A DNA stretch of 64,000 bases from Rhynchopus sp. YZ270_cl-10 (GCA_964035575.1 OZ037897.1:1270956-1334955), one strand, 5' to 3'; numbered from the stretch's first letter, positions 38,149 through 49,283 are shown. Notes: a model not told the origin generated them from the letters alone. Numbers and translations: made by a program.

Positions 38149-39496
38149 GGCCATACTGACTTACAGGGTTATGAGAAAACTTACATGTTTATGGAAAAAA
38201 CTGACTTACATGTTTATGAAAAACATGACTTACATGTTTATTAAGCCGGGGATTTTTGTGTACAAATAAACATGTAAGTCATGTTTTTCATAACCATGTA
38301 AGTCATGTTGAGATTTTTGCCGGTTCATAACCATGTAAGTCATGTTTTTCATAAACATGTAAGTTAGTTTTTTTTTGAGGTCAGGTCGACATTCAATACC
38401 CGGGTCGGGAACATATTTCTGCCACTTAGCCAAAAACTGACTTGTCTCGGGGGTTGAACCCGCTACCATAAGAAAACTTTTACCTGCGTGGTAACCACTC
38501 GGCTACACTGTCTCATACTTCTCCACACAGTTTTTCTGAAGAGGTCCTGACCAAATGCGGGTTCTAGGTTACGTTATCTGACTGGTGTGGTTGTGCGGGT
38601 GTGCGGGATTCGGGCAACGTTATCTGGTTCTAGGTTACGTTTTCTGGCTGGTGGTTGTGCGGGTTTGCGGGTTTGCGGGTGCGCGGGTTTGCGGGTTCGA
38701 GGTTGCGTTATCTGGCTGGTGTGGTGGTGCGGGTGCGCGGGGTTCGGGCAACGTTATCTGGTTCGTGGGTTAATAAGCTGGCTGGTGGGTGCGGGTGCGC
38801 GGGAACCTGCTGGTTCTAGGTTGCGTTATCTGGCTGGTGGTTGTGCGGGTTTGCGGGTTGACGGGTGCGCGGGTTTGCGGTCCCTAGCTGGTTCGTGTGG
38901 TTGTGCGGGTGCGCGGGGTTCGGGCAACGTTATCTGGCTGGTGTGGTTAATAAGCTGGCTGGTGGGTGCGGGTGCGCGGGAACCTGCTGGTTCTAGGTTG
39001 CGTTATCCGGCTGGTGTGGTTGTGCGGGTGCGCGGGGTTCGGGTAACGTTATCTGGTTCGTGGGTTAATAAGCTGGCTGGTGGGTGCGGGTGCGCGGGAA
39101 CCTGCTGGTTCTAGGTTGCGTTATCTGGTTCGTGTGGCTGATAGCCCGCAAACCTTCTCGGGGGTCAGTCACTTAGCTGGCTCGTGTGCTATGTTATGTG
39201 GGTGAACACCATCAGTATCCTTCCCCACGGACTAAGGGTAAAACACTTTGCACACAGACACAAAAATTTTGCCAGAGGTCTTCATAAGAAATTTTTCACA
39301 GGCAAAAAAAAAATTTTTTTTTTCGAACGAGCTTTTTCTGAAGAAAAAATTTTTTTTGTGTAGAAAAAATTTTTTTGGCCTGTAAGTGGGTCAACCTGAA
39401 AATCCATAAACATGTAAGTTTCCCACCATAAACATGTAAGTCATGTTTTTCCCAAAACATGTAAGTGGATCCCAAAACATGTAAGTCATGGTCACC
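38149..39496. mobile_element. tRNA-inserted inverted-repeat element, copy 3 (1348 bp)
   Basis: 8-bp duplication AAATACTG at 38141-38148 and 39497-39504. About 75 bp longer than copies 1 and 2, with an extra G/T-rich segment near 38585-38640 and the short insertion CCCGCAAACC near 39147. Nearly identical to copy 4, so two subfamilies exist. Confidence 0.85.
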
Positions 39497-39523
39497 AAAT
39501 ACTGACCTCTATACTACCGAGGA
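39497..39523 (-). pseudogene. tRNA-Asp(GTC), 5' part
   Basis: 5' acceptor strand TCCTCGG and D-arm, ending in the duplicated octamer. Confidence 0.92.
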
Positions 39524-39611
39524 TACAATGAAGCCTGTTTTTAAAATGAATGCGTCCAGAGAAAGTCTTCAATCACACCGAATCTGAAAAATAAAAAACA
39601 AAGAAAAGAAT

Positions 39612-39684
39612 TACCCCATGTGGGACTCGAACCCACAACCTTTGGATTAGAAGTCCAACGCGCTATCCATTGCGCCAATGGGGC
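39612..39684 (-). tRNA. tRNA-Arg(TCT)
   Basis: Acceptor GCCCCAT/ATGGGGT, loop CTTCTAA. Confidence 0.95.
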
Positions 39685-39775
39685 TTGTTTCATATTCTTT
39701 TCTTGTTTTAAGGAAGTGTCCCTTCACAGTCAACACCACCTGTAAAAATTGTGAAGGAAATTCAAAAATGAAAAG

Positions 39776-39848
39776 TACAACTAGCTGGGATTGAACCAGC
39801 GATCTTCCGCGTGTAAGGCGGACGTCCTAACCACTAGACGATAGCTGC
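39776..39848 (-). tRNA. tRNA-Val(TAC)
   Basis: Acceptor GCAGCTA/TAGTTGT, loop CTTACAC; closely related to Val(CAC). Confidence 0.94.
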
Positions 39849-39951
39849 CCAAACTTAGTGAGATGTTGGCAAGGGTCTGACCAACTTTTTTTTTGGTGTG
39901 CAAAAAATTTTTTTCAGGTCAAAAAAAATGGGTTCATCGAAAAAGGTTTTC

Positions 39952-40024
39952 TAGCAGAGATAGGTTTCGATCCTATGACCTGTGGGTTATGAGCCCACCG
40001 CGCTGACCACTGCGCCACTCTGCT
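39952..40024 (-). tRNA. Initiator tRNA-Met(CAT)
   Basis: A1-T72 acceptor AGCAGAG/CTCTGCT, GGG/CCC anticodon stem pairs and T-arm GGATCGAAACC mark an initiator. Loop CTCATAA has T33. Confidence 0.95.
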
Positions 40025-40074
40025 TCTAATTACTTCCAACGATGTTTTCTACATGCCCAGCTTAAAAAAGCCTG

Positions 40075-40145
40075 TGCGACCGCCGGGAATCGAACCCGGG
40101 TCGAACCCTTGGGAGGGGTCCATCATGCCACTAGACCACGGTCGC
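40075..40145 (-). tRNA. tRNA-Gly(CCC)
   Basis: Acceptor GCGACCG/CGGTCGC, stem GACCC/GGGTT, loop CTCCCAA. Confidence 0.94.
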
Positions 40146-40171
40146 CTTATCAAGGGATAAAAGGGCTCGAC

Positions 40172-40244
40172 GCTCTCGTGGCCTAGTGGTTAAGGCACAG
40201 GTCTTATGAGCCTGGGATCGCGGGTTCAAACCCCGCCGGGAGCA
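40172..40244 (+). tRNA. tRNA-Ile(TAT)
   Basis: Stem CAGGT/GCCTG, loop CTTATGA; no intron. Confidence 0.94.
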
Positions 40245-40326
40245 AAGCCTTTTTTTTGTTCTGTGAAACACTGTTCATTCCTCCTGTTCTTTCGATGACT
40301 CCTCCAGAAGTTGCAAAGGAACAGTA

Positions 40327-40408
40327 GCGGACGTATCCAAGTGGTTACGGAGGTGCACTCGAAATGCATTGGGCTCTGCCCGCGCAGGTTCAAATCCTGC
40401 CGTCCGCG
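40327..40408 (+). tRNA. tRNA-Ser(CGA)
   Basis: Long variable arm, stem GTGCA/TGCAT, loop CTCGAAA. Confidence 0.95.
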
Positions 40409-40479
40409 TTATTGCCTTTTTGCTGTGCAGGGGGAAGTCCTGTACATTCCACACATCCCAAATAAATTTTCACTGGGAG

Positions 40480-41060
40480 TAAGTGATTAGGGCATGATGT
40501 GTGATGCTCCAATTTGCGGTTACGACTTCATAATGGATTCAGGAGCATCCAAACATCCCATTTTCCCGTTAGTTTCCCATTTTTGACGATCTGGCTATTG
40601 CAGAATAGCGGTGAATATGACATTTTGCTGGGTCATTTTAGCCACCTCGATTAGGACACTTCTGATGCTCTAATTTGCGTTTACAACATCATAATGCATT
40701 CAGGAGCAGCCGAATAACCCATTATCCCAACGTTTTCGCGTTTTTGACCATTTTTGCTGTTACGAAATATCCGGTGAAAAATGGGAAAATTCCATGTTTC
40801 ACTGAGGATATGTGTGATACTCCAATTTGTGGTTACAACATCACAATGCATTCAGGAGCGCCCAAATAACCCATTTTCCCAACGTTTTTGCGTTTTTGGC
40901 CATTTTTGCTATTGCAGAATAGAGGCAAAAAAGACAGTTTACTGGGTCATTTTCGCCAAATCGATCAGGGCACTTCTGATGCTCCAATCAAATCGTCCAA
41001 CCTCATAATGCATTCAGGAGCACCCAAATAACACATATTCCCAACGTTTTCGCGTTTTTG
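40480..41060. repeat. ~160-bp satellite, about four units
   Basis: GATGCTCCAATTTGCG, CATAATGCATTCAGGAGC and CCATTTTCCCAACG recur every ~150-164 bp. No gene. Confidence 0.75.
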
Positions 41061-41114
41061 ATCCTGTGTGAGCAATCCAGAACAACTTTGTGCTTCAGTA
41101 AAAAATAGTAAAAA

Positions 41115-41233
41115 GGATTCAAGCACCCGGACTTCCCAGCTGGTCACCCACGCCAGTACTATCCAGGCCTGCTGGTGCTTAACTTCTCAAATCAGGCGGG
41201 ATGAGGTGTATTCACCAGAGTATGGCCGAATCC
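41115..41233 (-). rRNA. 5S rRNA, gene 3
   Basis: 119 nt, same sequence type as genes 1 and 2 on the opposite strand. Confidence 0.95.
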
Positions 41234-41317
41234 AATACAGAGTCATGGTGGACAACATGTGAACAGGTTGTTTGTGACCTAACAACGGACTAGAAATAGA
41301 ACAGTGAACAAAAAACA

Positions 41318-41390
41318 AGGCACTAGAGGGGATCGAACCCTCGACCTCTCGCTTACTGGGCGAGCGCTCTAACCACTGAGCTATAGCGCC
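41318..41390 (-). tRNA. tRNA-Thr(AGT), C33
   Basis: Stem CTCGC/GCGAG, loop CCAGTAA with C33 before A34. Trypanosome Thr(AGT) is known for C-to-U editing at the neighbouring position 32. Confidence 0.92.
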
Positions 41391-41513
41391 ATGCTTTCTC
41401 TCCATCTTCTTTTCTTTGAAGGGGGTCTTTTGAAATGTACAGAGCACACATCAAAAATTTCCTTCATACCTCCCACCAATGGTGAAAAAATTTTTAACGA
41501 AGGAGCCTAGTAA

Positions 41514-41595
41514 GGCGAGGTGGCCGAGTGGTCTAAGGCGCTACGTTCAGGTCGTAGTCTCTTCGGGGGCGTGAGTTCAAACCTCACCCTCGTCA
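41514..41595 (+). tRNA. tRNA-Leu(CAG)
   Basis: Long variable arm, stem CTACG/CGTAG, loop TTCAGGT. Confidence 0.95.
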
Positions 41596-41673
41596 CTTTT
41601 TCTTCGTTGTGTGATCACTTAAAAGCCTATTTCGGCCCAAAGCTTGTTGTTTTAAAGAAGCATCATAATTGTG

Positions 41674-41745
41674 GGGCTCTTAGCTCAGTGGAAGAGCGCC
41701 CGTTCCGCATACGGGAGGCCGAGAGTTCGAACCTCTCAGGGTCCA
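41674..41745 (+). tRNA. tRNA-Ala(CGC), C33
   Basis: Stem CCCGT/ACGGG, loop TCCGCAT with C33; all three Ala genes share this feature. Confidence 0.92.
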
Positions 41746-41822
41746 CAGTTTTTTTTTCCCCTGTTTTGTTTCTCCTGTGTAAATTGGTTCTCAGAGCTTT
41801 CACACCTTGCTCCCTAAAATGT

Positions 41823-41894
41823 GGCTGTTTAGCTCAGTGGTAGAGCACATCATCCGTAATGATGGGGTCGTGGGTTCAATCCCCACAGCGGCCT
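41823..41894 (+). tRNA. tRNA-Thr(CGT), C33
   Basis: Stem CATCA/TGATG, loop TCCGTAA with C33. Last tRNA of the cluster. Confidence 0.92.
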
Positions 41895-42001
41895 AGGTTT
41901 TTTTCAGAGCTCCCCAAGAATTTCCAACCTAACTTGGGGTTTGTGGGTTTGCGGTCACTGGTGCACACATGGCCTGTGGACGGGCAGGGACAAAAAAAAT
42001 T

Positions 42002-42331
42002 GGGTGCTTGCGTTGTGTGCTGGATCGGGACCACCAGTAAACTGGCAATCCCACATCCAGTTCTAATATTTGAAGTGTGAAATAGAACGCAATCGGAAGA
42101 TTAGTTTACACGAATGTAAGAATAATATCGTCATGGTAATATTCTGTACAGATTGTACGGGATTTACTATCATATGAGAGTAGTCCGTCGCAGGCCACAT
42201 CGGGCCCGCAACATGACCGGTCTTCACACAAAATTGTAAAAGAATTTTCCTTGGAAAAAATGTCTTTTTCAAGTTTTTGTTGTTGCTGAACGAGTTGTTT
42301 GGTTTCGAAGTAGCACACTAACTTAGCACCC
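42002..42331 (-). ncRNA. Unidentified structured RNA, diverged inverted copy
   Basis: The minus strand starts GGGTGCTAAG and ends AGCACCC before AATTTTTTTT. It keeps the GTGTGCT/AGCACAC stem, CCAGTTTACTGG hairpin and GAACTGGATG of the 325-nt RNA, while the central ~150 nt differ by substitutions and indels. Because it has its own intact 34-bp element it may be a second expressed gene; a decaying copy is also possible. Confidence 0.6.
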
Positions 42332-42354
42332 AAACATGCAGCAAACATCGGAAT

Positions 42355-42388
42355 ACAAGACAGGGTCGTCTTGTTGGAGGTGGGTCAG
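42355..42388 (-). promoter_or_regulatory. 34-bp upstream element of the inverted RNA gene
   Basis: Minus strand starts CTGACCCACCTCCAAC, ends CCCTGTCTTGT, 23 bp before the RNA start; one base differs from the copy at 22525. Confidence 0.7.
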
Positions 42389-42441
42389 GGTCTGGACATC
42401 CTCAAATGTGCACACCTAATACAACAGAAGAAAAGGAAAAA

Positions 42442-42560
42442 GGATTCAAGCACCCGGACTTCCCAGCTGGTCACCCACGCCAGTACTATCCAGGCCTGCT
42501 GGTGCTTAACTTCTCAAATCAGGCGGGATGAGGTGTATTCACCAGAGTATGGCCGAATCC
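42442..42560 (-). rRNA. 5S rRNA, gene 4
   Basis: 119 nt, complete, same type as gene 3. Confidence 0.95.
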
Positions 42561-42609
42561 AATAATAGGTCTGGATAGAAAAGCTGGGAAGACTTATTAC
42601 CAGTCCGTT

Positions 42610-42672
42610 TTTACCTGAGAAGTTAGACACCTCCAAGCCTGGATAGTACTGGCGCGGGTGACCAACTGGATA
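42610..42672 (+). pseudogene. 5S rRNA fragment
   Basis: CCTGAGAAGTTAGACACC and GGATAGTACTGGCGCGGGTG resemble the middle of 5S on the plus strand; both ends are missing. A box-B-like GGGTTCAACACC lies 130 bp further. Confidence 0.7.
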
Positions 42673-42899
42673 AATACACCGAAAAATAGATCTAAATTGT
42701 CAGACCGGTTCTTAGCTGTGCGCATCCATAAAAAACTAAAAAAATACTTGCGTCAGAAAATCCTAGTGTGTTGTACCGTGGTCCGATATTCTTTCGGTCC
42801 CGGGTTCAACACCTGAGACAGATAATATATTTTGACTTTTTCAGATTTTTCTCATTTTTTTGTCTCCTCACTCTTTCTGAGAATCTTCAAAATTGTCAA

Positions 42900-44370
42900 A
42901 AGTGAGAAATTTTTGGGAAAATGGCATATTTAGGGGCTCCTGAATCCATTATGAGGTCAGATGAATCAATCTGAGCATCACACATATCCTAATAGACAAA
43001 ATGTCCGTTTATCAAAATACCTGAAAATGCCTCTTTATCCTATCTAAGGATGTCAGAAACCCTTAAAAGTGCAAAAATCTTGGGAATATAGGGTTTTTGG
43101 GCCATTCTGAATCCATTGCGGGGTCGGACGATTTGATTGGAGCATCAGAAGTATCCTAATCGGTAAAATGTCGCAAAAATATGGGCAAAATGCCTTTATA
43201 CCCTATCTAAGCAATTAGAATGTGCTCTAAAACGCAAAAATCTTGGGAATATGGGGTTTTTGGGCACATCTGAGTTCATTGCGGGGTCGTACGATCAGAT
43301 CTGAGCATCACATAATGTCTAGAATTTTACAGGTGCAACAAACACCTGTATTTTGGTGTAACATGCATATAACCATATCTGAATACCTTAAATTTGCACG
43401 AAAATGCAAAAATCTTGGGAATATGGGTTTTTTGGGCACATCTGAGTCAATTGCGGGGTCGCACGATCAGATCCGAGCATCACACAATACCTAGAATTTC
43501 AACTATGCAATAAACATGTCTATTTTGGGTAAAATGGCTAATAACCACATGTAAGTAGCTTAAAAATGCTCTAAAATGCAATAATCTTGGGAATATGGGT
43601 TTTTTGGGCACATTTGAGTTCATTGCGGGGTCGCACGATCAGATCCGAGTATCACACAATGTCTAGAATTTCAAAAAAGCAACAATCACATGTATTTTGG
43701 TGTAAAATGCATATAACCATATCTGAATGTCTCAAATACGCATGAAAATGAAGAAATCTTGGGTATATAGGGTTTTTGGGCACATCTGAGTCAATTGCGG
43801 GGTCGTACGGTCAGATCCGAGCATCAGACAATGTCTAGAATTTTAGCTATGCAACAAACACCTGTATATTGGGTAAAATGGCTAATAATCATATCTAAAT
43901 GGCTCATATATGCTCGAAAATGCAAAAATCTTGGGAATGTGGGGTTTTTGGGCATTTTTGAGTCAATTGCGGGGTCGTACGATCAGATTAGAGCATCACA
44001 CAATGTCTCAAATTTTACAGGTGCAACAAACACCTGTATTTTGGTGTAACATGCAAACAACCATATCTAAATACCTCAAATTTGCACGAAAATGAAGAAA
44101 TCTTGGGTATATAGGGTTTTTGGGCCAATCTGAGTCAATTGCGGGGTCGCACGGTCAATTCCGAGTATCAGGCCCTCTCTACAACTTAGCCGGTGCTCAA
44201 ACATAGGGGTTACAGGCAAATATACCTGTACACAGGCATATGACCTCTGTACGTACCTTCTTTTCACTCGAAAATGCAATTTTCTTGGGTATATGGGGTA
44301 TTTGAGCACATCTGAGTCAATTGCGGGGTCGTACGCTCAGATCCGAGCATCACACACTGTCTAACTGAGA
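42900..44370. repeat. ~170-bp satellite, about eight inverted units
   Basis: GAATCCATTGCGGGGTCG or TCAATTGCGGGGTCG, followed by GATCAGATCNGAGCATCA, recurs every ~170 bp, together with AAAATCTTGGGAATAT. It is the reverse complement of the family at 35960 and 40480. No gene. Confidence 0.8.
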
Positions 44371-44400
44371 AATATTTTGAAAAAAGTCGATTTTTTGGTG

Positions 44401-47400
44401 AAAATATTTTTCACAGAAAATCGAATTTTACTATTAAGATTGGCTTTGGGCATGACCCAGTAAGGTTACTATGGGCCCCATGGGACATATACACCCGAAT
44501 ACCAGGCCGTATTTTCAAAAAGTTGATAATCCCAGTATATGGTATGGCCCTGTGGTACGAAATTTTTGGCCGAAAAAATCGACCAAAAAATCGTCATTTT
44601 TGGGGGTCACGGTGACAAAAAGTTGCATTTTTTCACGAAAAATGGTCGGAATGTGACTTGAATGGGCTCTAATGGGTATATTATGCACATAACATACCTA
44701 AATTATGTCGATATTTCACCGGCGGAGCCGAAAAAATCGATTTTCAGGGTGTGCAAAACTGTAAAAATCACCAAAATCCCAAAAATCACGATTTTTTTTG
44801 AAAAATATTTTTTTCAAAAAAATCGATTTTAAAATATTGGTTTGGCTTGTGCGGGGACCTGAATCTGGGGCAACATACCCTGTGGGACATACTGGGCCCG
44901 ATGCAAGGCCGATTTTTCAAAAATATGGTTGCCCCGGTAGACGGTATGGCCCTGCAGGTCAGTGCATCGGGCCAAAAATCATGAAAAAATCATGATTTTG
45001 GGGTCTGGCACCCCATGGGCACATATATCTGGGGGTGTGAAATATGCATGGAATCGACCGATTGGGGGTGTTATAGGTCCTGGGGGCCCACATGGGCCAT
45101 ATTTCACGCTATTGGGTCACGGGAAAGTGATTTTGACATTTTTTCATCGATTTTAGCTGTGAGAACCCTTCAAAAACACTGATTTTGGGGTGTTTCTGAG
45201 ATGGTACGCTATACCCAGGGTCATATTAGGTATTAGTCCGGTCGACTTTTTGAAAAAACGACCCCGCAATGGACTCAGGGGTGCCAGATAGTGTATATGC
45301 ACCAAAATGGATTCACGGGAAAAGTCAAAATCAGGTGTCAGATACATGCTGCCATAAGTGACGAATTTCAAAAGTTGAGATTTTTCGAAAATCAGGGTTC
45401 AGTACACGCTGTACCCAATCCTGGGGGCCAAAACTTTCAACTTTTTGAAAAAACGGGCGGTATATGGCCCTAAATTGTCAAAATGAGTTAATTGCGACCT
45501 CGGACGGCCTCCGGAGATGAGTAGAAGTTTATTTACTGAAAAAAAAAGTCAAAACACAGGCAAAATCCCACCTTCCACAGGTACAGTCAAAACTTTTATC
45601 CAGATCTCATGTTTTTTCAAAAAATTTTAAATTGTTTTTATGACTAACACCTCCGAAATTTTTCCTGATAAGATGGAATATGGTCCTGTCGTAGTATGCA
45701 GTGTGTTTGCAGGCAAAAATTTGCATTTTCTCGCCCCAGACATTTTTTTATACATAAAAGTGCATAAAGGGACCCCTGACCCCAAAATCCGGGTTCCAGC
45801 TTTTTGAAGGGGTCACCCTACAGGCCACCTCAAAAAGTTGGCCCGTAGGGCCAACTTTTTGAAAAAACGGGGTTGCGATGTGTCCTGGGGGCCCGAAGGG
45901 CCCCCAGGACACATCGCTGGGAAAAAAATATTAGGTTTTTGGGGGTCTATATAGGGTTGCTGTGGGGGTCACATGGCCGAAAAATGGCCATTTTTGGCCT
46001 ATTTTTGGCCATTTTTTTAAGGTAAAAAATCCACTTTTTTTTTGTACATCCCCTTGCCCCCGGTAAAATTTACCAAACATATGGCCCTGTTGGACATACT
46101 GGGCCCATGAGTCGGTTGCTGGATCACCAAACTAGTTGCCCTATTTGCTAAAATCATGTTTTCAGGGTCAAAAATAGGGTGTTTTTTAGGGTCAAAAATA
46201 GGGTGTTTTTCAGGGGTATGTTAACCACGTATGTGTCTTAGGGACCAAATTTTCCAGGAATGTGAACCAATCGGGTCGCAATGGGTCCAGGGGGCCCGGA
46301 GGGCCCCCATGCAGGGAAAATTTGCAACAATCCTGGGCAATGCTGGGGGCCGATAGGGTGTGCCTATACACGTGTTTTTACGTGTTTTTGGGCACTTTTC
46401 AGGATTTTCGAAAATTTTTGCAACACCAAAATCAAAAATTTCGGTCTAGGAGGCCCATATCTGGAAAAAATCGATATTCCAATGGCCTCATTGGGACATA
46501 TTGGGCCCAGGACCCTATTTTCAGGTCCCAGGAAAAGCCAAAACAATAAAAAAAATAGCTCAGGCGACCCCCAAAAATAGGCGAAAAACAGCCATTTTTA
46601 GGGTGTTTTTTAGGGGTATTTTTACACACACAAATTATTTACCATAGCACACCCCCAGGCTGCCTCAAAATTTTATCTTTATTTGATTTTTCCAACCCAC
46701 ATAGGGGTATTGGAGGCACAACTTTCACCAAGCCTGGGGAATTCGGCACTGCACACACACAACTGAAAAAGGCAAAAATCACCTGTTTTTCAAGGTGTCG
46801 CAGGGTAAATGTTGTTCCTTAAAAACCAATTTTTTTCTAAAAAATCGGCCCTGCGGGTGAAAAAACGACACTATGGGGGGTATTCCAGGGTGTGGGGGCC
46901 CCAAAAATCCGGTTTAAGACCACGAGAGGGTCCGAATACACACCTGAGAAGGTCCCGGGGAGTAAAAAAATGGCCATTTTTGGGGGGTCAAAATCTCACT
47001 TTTTGGGGGGATGTTTGTATACCCAGTACCGACCCACTAGCTGGGATGCCCAACTTTTCGCGAATATGGGGGCCCGTAGGGCCCCCGGGGCCCAGGGGGC
47101 CCAAAATATCGTGTTGCAGATGCCAGGAGAACATGTTTCAATATTTTGGATACATTTTTCCATAAGGTCATTTTCAAAAGCACTGATTTTAGGGGTATTG
47201 AGCGAGGTACCCATACCCATGGGTTATCCTATATATTAGTTTTCACTCGGATGTGAAAAAACGATGTCGCAATGGATTCAGGGGGCCCAAATAGGGTATA
47301 TGGCCCAGGAAATTTTCAAAAAGTTGACCCAACCAGGTATACAGGCATACAAGCCGGTAGGTCAACAGATAGGGTGTTTTCCGCACCCAAAATATGGGGT

Positions 47401-47810
47401 CATGACCATGTGGGTCAGACCTGAATTGATAAATGTTTCGCACAGGTTTTCGCGAATACCCCCTCTATTCCGAATGCGCTACAAGAGTTTTAAATTTTTG
47501 GCTATTTAGATTCACTTTTAAAAACAAAATGGGTCTCCAGAACACACATGAGGTTCACATGTACCTCTACAGAAACCTTGGTTTTGGTCGGATTTTGAGG
47601 CCAATTTTTGGGTTCCCACCAATTTCCTAGGGTATACTGGGATATTGCCCGTGTGTCCAAAAGTGATTTTTGGGGCCTTAGGACCCCGGAGAATCCATTT
47701 AACGGTCGTTTTTGCACCGGAAAGACCTATCTAGTACCCAAAAATCGAATTTTCATATTTTTGAAAAAGTGACCAAAAATCGACTTTTTTTGGTAACATT
47801 GTATGGCATA
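44401..47810. repeat. One 401-bp-type unit followed by its diverged relatives
   Basis: The unit at 44401-44765 and the ~3 kb beyond it correspond base for base to 16130-19540. No gene seen. Confidence 0.75.
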
Positions 47811-48381
47811 AATTATTCTACATAATGTGTGATGCTTGAATAAAAACTTACGACCCCATAATGTACTCGGAACTCACCCATGTAATTGTTGAGAAAAAAA
47901 AACTTTCCGAAAAAATGAAATTTCAACCCGAATATGCACATTTGGGTCATTTTACGGCTATGTAGGTCATTTTGTATGTGTTTTTCGATTATATAGGTGA
48001 TTAGGATATGTGTGATGCTCAGATTAAATCGTAAGACCCCGCAATTGACTCAAATGTGCCCAAAAACCCTATATACCCAAGATTATTAACTTTTCCAGCA
48101 TATTGGACATCCTTAGGTATGGTTATAAGCCATGATACGGCTATTGCTGGAAAAATAGCCGTAAATTGTGGTTGGTATTGATTTCAGAAATTATGTGATG
48201 CTTAGATCATGCCATAGACGCTTTTAATGGATTCATATGAGCTCATACTACCCATATACCCCTTCAGAAGCCCCTTTTGACTCTTATGAATATCCTTATA
48301 TAGGCTTCCACTTGTGCAGAACCTTCTCAGTGTACAAGATGTTAGGTACAAAAAAACCATCATATTTTTTACACTACTGGC

Positions 48382-48392
48382 ATGCTTCCCAG
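48382..48392 (+). promoter_or_regulatory. Upstream box of SL RNA gene B1
   Basis: ATGCTTCCCAG, beginning 49 bp before the SL start. Confidence 0.7.
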
Positions 48393-48430
48393 GACACGTC
48401 TGTACTCAGAACGTTGTAGAGAAAAAAGGC

Positions 48431-48542
48431 AACCAACGATTTCTAAAGCTACAGTTTCTGTACTTCATTGGTATGGAAGCATGAAGATTATATCTTCTCA
48501 CACAACTTTGTCAAACATGGCCAGTCTCGAAAGAGACTGGCC
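48431..48542 (+). ncRNA. Spliced-leader RNA, gene B1
   Basis: Exon 48431-48470, same as A1, with donor GTATGG, GAAA-loop hairpin and T6. Confidence 0.9.
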
Positions 48543-48815
48543 TTTTTTACGTTAGCATGATCGTCTTGTGCACAAGAAGCAAACCCAAAAACACACACGA
48601 TTCACACATGACATAACACACAAGTGCTTACTGCACCCCATTTTTATATCGCCTGCAAAACCATATTTGTGACACTTGTTCCCCTTCAGAAGCCACTGTT
48701 GACTCTGTCGAATATCCTTCTGTAGGATCACACTTAAGGATATTTTTATGTAGAACCTTCACAGTGACCAAGATGTCAGGTACGAAAAAGCAACCGTATT
48801 ATAGACATTGGCAGA

Positions 48816-48826
48816 AGGCTTCCCAG
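48816..48826 (+). promoter_or_regulatory. Upstream box of SL RNA gene B2
   Basis: AGGCTTCCCAG, beginning 49 bp before the SL start. Confidence 0.65.
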
Positions 48827-48864
48827 AACAAGTGGGTACCTAGAACATTGTAGAGAAAAAGGGC

Positions 48865-48976
48865 AACCAACGATTTCTAAAGCTACAGTTTCTGTACTTC
48901 ATTGGTATGGAAGCATGAAGATTATATTCTTCACACAACTTTGTCAAAACATGGCCAGTTTCGAAAGAGACTGGCC
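48865..48976 (+). ncRNA. Spliced-leader RNA, gene B2
   Basis: Exon 48865-48904; one AC dinucleotide shorter in the intron part than A2. Confidence 0.9.
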
Positions 48977-49234
48977 TTTTTTACGTTAACATCACCTTGT
49001 GCAAACCCAAAAAACACACATGATTCCCATGTTCTTCGAATATTTTGGTGATTAGGATATGTGTAATGCTCAGATTAAATTGTACGACCACGCAATTGAC
49101 TCAAATGAGCCCAAATATCCCGTATTCCCAAGATTTTTGGACTTTCGAGCACATTGGGCATCCTTAGGTATGTTTATAAGCCACTCTACGGCTATGTTAG
49201 AAAAAAAACCCACCATAATAATGATACATATGGC

Positions 49235-49245
49235 ATGATTCCCAG
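49235..49245 (+). promoter_or_regulatory. Upstream box of SL RNA gene B3
   Basis: ATGATTCCCAG, beginning 49 bp before the SL start. Confidence 0.6.
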
Positions 49246-49283
49246 AACATGTTGGCACTTAGAACATTGTAGAGAAAAAGGGC

